This document shows positions 60,791 through 64,000 of a stretch of DNA of 64,000 bases, one piece after another. A program made the translations under genes and the position numbers. The notes beneath the pieces are model-generated. The model was not told the origin of the DNA. It searched no databases and worked only from the letters and a program-made list of their open reading frames with translations. The first letter of the stretch is position 1; each line of letters starts with the position of its first letter. This DNA comes from JANNYA01 sp031422315 (lineage in GTDB: Bacteria; Pseudomonadota; Gammaproteobacteria; Xanthomonadales; SZUA-5): positions 1-64,000 of the forward strand of contig JANOQN010000068.1 in NCBI GenBank assembly GCA_031422315.1, given 5' to 3'.

Positions 60791-62368
60791 ATGCGAAATA
60801 CGATCCTGGCACTGATGTTTTTATTGAGCGCGAGCACTGAAGCGCTTGCACAAACCCAAGTATTTACTTCACCACCGACTCAACAAAGCCCGCCGGACAT
60901 TCAAATTGCGCGCATTGCTGGCTTTGAAGCGCAGTGGAAAGTTTCGGTTGATGTACGTCGATTAGTGGCCAACAAAGCCGCACGCAATCAACTCTCTATT
61001 CGATTGAGTGACGGTTCAAATGTACAAATTAGACGCACGCACTTTGAGCCGATTGCCGGGTTTATCGCCCAAATGCAGGGTGAAAACATCATTGATATCG
61101 TTCCGGATCCAGCTCTACCCGATAGTGCGCTCAGCTATACATGGTATGGCTACACCGCTCATCCAAATGGCACGCAGTGGCTGCAATTTACCGTTTACCA
61201 AGGCACAATATCTGCAACCCTGTCAGCCAATAAAAAACGCTATAGCCTCAATGTAGGTAGTGGTAAGCAGCTAGTTTTCTCACGCTTTGATCCAAATAAA
61301 TTCCCGGGGGACCTAGACACGGAAATCGTTCGCGAAAAATCATTTGCGCCGCTACTAACCCAAAAGATTGCAACGAATCGGCGCTTTGAACTAACCCCGA
61401 TTGCACAGCCAAGCAAACCGCAAGCACAGCCAGAAAATAGCCAAGAAGCGCCAGTTCGTGCTAAAGAGTTTCGAACGGTCGATGTTCTGGTTATACATAC
61501 CGCGCGTGCATTGGCGAATATGAGAGGTAATATCGATGCGCTAGAAGCGCGTATTACTGAGTCGTTTGATCAAGCCAACCAAGCCCTGCGCAATAGCGGG
61601 GTAAATACGTTTGCCTTTCGGCGCACTGGTTTAAGCGTGCAAGTAAGCTATGACGAAGTGTTTACCACTGTCAACCCAAGGCTTAACCCCAGCTGCACGC
61701 TAGCGCCGCGCAATTGTGCGCTAGTAAGCCACCGAATGTGGGTTCGGCGCGAATCAAACAAACCTGACGGAGAAGTCAAGCCGCTGCGCGCCGCCGCCAA
61801 TGCTGATTTAGTGGTGCTGATGTATGAAACGCAAGATTCACTCGCTGGAACGGGTGCAGCCTATATTCAAAAATTTGATTGTGGGACGACTATTTTGGGC
61901 GGTGAATCAGCGGGCGGTTGCGATCGCGGATTAGCCTATCGCGATTTTGCTTTTTCAGTTGTTGGCATCCAAACTGCTTCGATGGGTATCGTCACGGCAC
62001 ATGAGTTGGGGCATCAGCTTGGTATGGAACACAATCTAAGCAATGCGGGCGCCAATGCAACTTTTCCCTGGTCGTTTGGTTACTTTGCTAGTGGCAAGGC
62101 CCAAACCGTTATGTCAGGCGCCACTTCTATGGAATGCCCGCTGAGCTGCGACCGTGTGCTGCAATATTCAAACCCTCACATTGATTTCCAAGGCTGGCCG
62201 ACAGTACCCTCAGGCAGCTGCGCGGCCTATAACGCGCTGACTGCACAATCGTTAAGCCGTGATACCGCTGAGTTATTTGCGCCGACGAATCCATCGGTTG
62301 ATTGGCTTTTTGCCAGCGGTTTTGATGAGCTCGAAAACGGCGCGCCACTCGTATGTGAAAAGCCATGA
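60791..62368 (+). CDS. Secreted reprolysin-like metzincin with LFASGFD C-terminal tail
   Basis: The 525-residue protein has a signal peptide (about 1-20, ending ALAQ) and an N-terminal propeptide-like beta region to about 225. The metzincin zinc site is HELGHQLGMEH (H404, E405, H408, H414), with a likely Met-turn in QTVMSG. Cysteines cluster around the catalytic domain. It should be an extracellular protease. The C-terminal segment DWLFASGFDELENG resembles the tails at 3056 and 27673. The stop overlaps the next gene (ATGA), so they are co-translated. Confidence 0.88.
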   Translation: MRNTILALMFLLSASTEALAQTQVFTSPPTQQSPPDIQIARIAGFEAQWKVSVDVRRLVANKAARNQLSIRLSDGSNVQIRRTHFEPIAGFIAQMQGENIIDIVPDPALPDSALSYTWYGYTAHPNGTQWLQFTVYQGTISATLSANKKRYSLNVGSGKQLVFSRFDPNKFPGDLDTEIVREKSFAPLLTQKIATNRRFELTPIAQPSKPQAQPENSQEAPVRAKEFRTVDVLVIHTARALANMRGNIDALEARITESFDQANQALRNSGVNTFAFRRTGLSVQVSYDEVFTTVNPRLNPSCTLAPRNCALVSHRMWVRRESNKPDGEVKPLRAAANADLVVLMYETQDSLAGTGAAYIQKFDCGTTILGGESAGGCDRGLAYRDFAFSVVGIQTASMGIVTAHELGHQLGMEHNLSNAGANATFPWSFGYFASGKAQTVMSGATSMECPLSCDRVLQYSNPHIDFQGWPTVPSGSCAAYNALTAQSLSRDTAELFAPTNPSVDWLFASGFDELENGAPLVCEKP

Positions 62369-62961
62369 AATTTTTCTTGGCCGCGTTCTTATTGATTTTT
62401 ACGGCGCCAACGCTTGCACAAGCAGATATGGAGCTTTTATCGATAACTTCTCCCAGTGGAACTGATTTTATTGAACCTACGACGTCTATTGAGGCTGAAT
62501 TCAAATTTAGAAATAACGGCCCTGATACGATTTTACCTTCTTCGTCTGGCATTGGAGCTGCATTTAGCGCAAATGTTGGAATGCGAACAGTTGGCGTGTT
62601 TAGAAGTCCAAGAATACAACCGTGTCGGTATCTATTAGAGGTCATTGATGATGGGCCGAATTCACTACTTGCTACGGTGTCGCTAGTGTTGGATCGGCCG
62701 CTCCCGCCAGGAGAGATTGTCAGTTGCTATGCAGAATTAGGGGTATATCGAGAAGCGCCAGCTTTGTTTAGCCAAGATTTTTTTGTAGGCGCACCAAATA
62801 ACAGTGACCCTAACTCAAACAATAATCGCAAAACACTAACTATTCGTACGCGCGCAATTCCGCCAGCTGTGACTTCAGTTCCCATTTCAATATTCAGCTA
62901 CATCTTGTTGGGATCGCTATTGCTTGCGTGCGGAGCTTTCGCAAATTGGCGGCAAAAATAG
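62365..62961 (+). CDS. Exported protein with C-terminal IPTL-CTERM-like sorting helix
   Basis: The 198-residue protein has a signal peptide (MKFFLAAFLLIFTAPTLAQA) and a beta-sandwich-like core similar to DUF11-type repeats (EAEFKFRNNGPDTILPSS, LPPGEIVSCYAELGV). Its C-terminus is VPISIFSYILLGSLLLACGA followed by FANWRQK. This arrangement (VP-x-x motif, hydrophobic helix, short basic end) resembles IPTL-CTERM/PEP-CTERM signals handled by exosortase-like enzymes. No sortase is in the window. It overlaps the metzincin gene by four bases. Confidence 0.7.
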   Translation: MKFFLAAFLLIFTAPTLAQADMELLSITSPSGTDFIEPTTSIEAEFKFRNNGPDTILPSSSGIGAAFSANVGMRTVGVFRSPRIQPCRYLLEVIDDGPNSLLATVSLVLDRPLPPGEIVSCYAELGVYREAPALFSQDFFVGAPNNSDPNSNNNRKTLTIRTRAIPPAVTSVPISIFSYILLGSLLLACGAFANWRQK

Positions 62962-62962
62962 A

Positions 62963-63184
62963 ATGCGCGTGCACCTCAATTTCGGCGCTAAATCGCTGGC
63001 CGAGCAAGATCAGGCCTCTTTGAATCAGTTCATTACGGTAGCGGTAGCGGAGAAAGTATCTGCATTACAAACCGCTGAATTTTTCACGCAGCGCGCAGGC
63101 AATGCCAAATCCGAAGACCTGATGCGTTTTTTGGCAAACGTCAAAAATCGCCTGCCAATGGATGGCGATGAATTGATTTCCTAA
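62963..63184 (+). CDS. HicB-like ribbon-helix-helix protein, N-terminally short
   Basis: From ATG 62963, one base after the preceding stop, the protein has 73 residues. SLNQFITVAVAEKVSAL matches the helix region of ribbon-helix-helix antitoxins of the HicB/Arc type. The usual first beta strand (TLRLPDSLH-like) is shortened to MRVHLNFGAKSLAEQ, as if bases were lost. No toxin gene is adjacent. It is an orphan DNA-binding-type protein or a decayed antitoxin. Confidence 0.65.
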   Translation: MRVHLNFGAKSLAEQDQASLNQFITVAVAEKVSALQTAEFFTQRAGNAKSEDLMRFLANVKNRLPMDGDELIS

Positions 63185-63193
63185 TCAGAACGC

Positions 63194-63700
63194 CTACCTC
63201 GCCCCTCGCGCCGCTAACTTGCGCAAAATCAGTTGCGCCATATCGGCGCGCAGTTCGGCGGTGATGATTTCTTCCTCTTGCGCGGCGCCGAGCGCTTGGC
63301 GTTCGTCAAAGCTGTATTCGCGACTTAGCTCAAACTGGCTTTGTGGCATTAATGCGCGCGGGGCATCTTGTGGACCGGCGTTGATTTGCACAATGGCCTG
63401 ATAGCGCAGCAAGTATTCGCTGACCCGTGCGCGCTCGTTCACTGACAGAATTTCGCGCTGCACGCTATCGCTGACAATCACAATACTGGCACTGCCTTCG
63501 CTCGCCTCGGTGGCGATTGCAATGGCGTTAGCGCGCAAGTTTTGCTCAATATCTTGCTTCAATGGGCTGAGCGAGTCAGCCGCTTGCACGTATACGCTTT
63601 GAATGCCGCTTGGCAACAACACCGCGCCTTTTAGCCTAAAGCCGCAGCCACAGAGTGTCAGCGCAACTGCTGCCAATAGTGCAAATGCGCGCGCGCTCAT
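63194..63700 (-). CDS. lptE: LPS-assembly lipoprotein LptE
   Basis: The 168-residue lipoprotein has a signal ending LTLCGC (C19 likely lipidated), then GFRLKGAVLLPSGIQSVYVQ, the LptE/RlpB start. LSVNERARVSEYLLRYQAIVQI and FELSREYSFDERQALGAAQEE follow. LptE plugs the LptD barrel for LPS insertion in the outer membrane. It overlaps leuS by four bases (ATGA). holA, which often follows lptE, is not here. Confidence 0.92.
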   Translation of the reverse strand: MSARAFALLAAVALTLCGCGFRLKGAVLLPSGIQSVYVQAADSLSPLKQDIEQNLRANAIAIATEASEGSASIVIVSDSVQREILSVNERARVSEYLLRYQAIVQINAGPQDAPRALMPQSQFELSREYSFDERQALGAAQEEEIITAELRADMAQLILRKLAARGAR

Positions 63701-64000
63701 GCCAGCACCAAATTAACCAGCTTGCCCGGCACCACAATCACTTTTTTGATGGACAATCCGCTGGTTTCAACAAACTTGATAACCACTCCATCAGCCCTTG
63801 CGGCGGCTTCAATTGCGGCGGCGTCGCTGCTTTTTGCTAGCGTTATTTGTGAGCGCAATTTGCCGTTGATTTGAATCACGTAAGTTAGCTCATCACGTAC
63901 CAATGCGAGTTTATCGGCAGTAGGGTAGGGCGCATCCAGCAGTGCATCCGTGTAGCTCAACACCTGCCACAGCGCGTGGCAAATATGCGGGGTAATCGGC
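63697..64000 (-). CDS. leuS: Leucyl-tRNA synthetase, C-terminal part (cut by window edge)
   Basis: Only the last about 100 residues are inside the window. They contain HICHALWQ, VIQINGKLRSQITL and the conserved end IKKVIVVPGKLVNLVLA, typical of the anticodon-binding and C-terminal domains of bacterial LeuRS. The stop overlaps the start of lptE, the common leuS-lptE arrangement. The catalytic part lies beyond position 64000. Confidence 0.95.
   Translation of the reverse strand, partial: PITPHICHALWQVLSYTDALLDAPYPTADKLALVRDELTYVIQINGKLRSQITLAKSSDAAAIEAAARADGVVIKFVETSGLSIKKVIVVPGKLVNLVLA

Noticed and set aside
1..64000. CRISPR arrays, tRNA/rRNA genes, prophage or integron integrase
   Set aside because: No regularly spaced repeats, no tRNA T-loop/acceptor patterns, no rRNA and no integrase-like proteins were seen. 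Short inverted motifs alone do not establish an integron.

Overview
The window looks like a chromosomal segment of a Gram-negative gammaproteobacterium, most probably of the Xanthomonadales (Lysobacterales) or a close relative. It carries outer-membrane biogenesis genes (lolB, lptE, tamB), the ygfX/sdhE pair, aceK, relA, msrQ and an imuA-imuB cassette. Base composition is moderate, and gene starts often overlap the preceding stop by 1-4 bases. No tRNA, rRNA, CRISPR array, intact transposase, integrase or prophage was seen. The lineage call is inferred from gene content only.

Layout. 0.2-5.2 kb: rlmD plus a CYTH-domain gene, a secreted alpha/beta hydrolase, an orphan REC-Hpt protein and a MetB-like PLP enzyme whose start codon is abnormal. 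5.3-9.2 kb: an exported unknown protein, then an operon of K+-channel-like protein, DUF7931-type protein and VanZ-like protein. 9.4-12.9 kb: isoaspartyl peptidase and gltX, with gpsA divergent. 13-20 kb: an unknown gene convergent with a beta-propeller diguanylate cyclase. Broken copies of both genes lie further right, flanking a TAP-like hydrolase. 20-26 kb: a zinc-ribbon protein, gmk, an Ada-AlkA fusion, ogt and relA. 26-30 kb: a BAX-inhibitor family protein, an IS3-family remnant and a large secreted protein. 30-35 kb: a TPR protein, lolB and an AAA ATPase fused to a PD-(D/E)XK-like domain. 35-41 kb: a POT peptide transporter, a Ser/Thr kinase with TPR region, a frameshifted M20 amidohydrolase, a DCC-family protein and a DUF1993 protein. 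41-46 kb: aceK, msrQ, sdhE, ygfX and an unknown coiled/proline-rich protein. 46-56 kb: an amino-acid permease, a Nudix protein, a LytS/LytTR two-component pair, trmJ, tamB and a YkgJ-type protein. 56-58 kb: yceI - cytochrome b561 - yceI. 58-64 kb: imuA-imuB behind a MITE-like element, a secreted metzincin, a protein with a C-terminal sorting-like helix, a ribbon-helix-helix orphan, lptE and the 3' end of leuS.

Several gene neighbourhoods usual in proteobacteria are interrupted: gmk without rpoZ, tamB without tamA, lolB without ispE, lptE without holA, imuB without dnaE2, msrQ without msrP. The most unusual signal is a short shared C-terminal tail of the type [IVL]-[FY]-x-x-[GD]-F-[ED]. It occurs on three exported proteins of unrelated fold: an alpha/beta hydrolase, a propeller-like protein and a metzincin. 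It looks like a candidate sorting or secretion signal. Small repeats are also common: a GTCATTC-type REP family, a MITE with 4-bp target duplication, attC-like inverted sites, and two perfect 16-18 bp tandem duplications.
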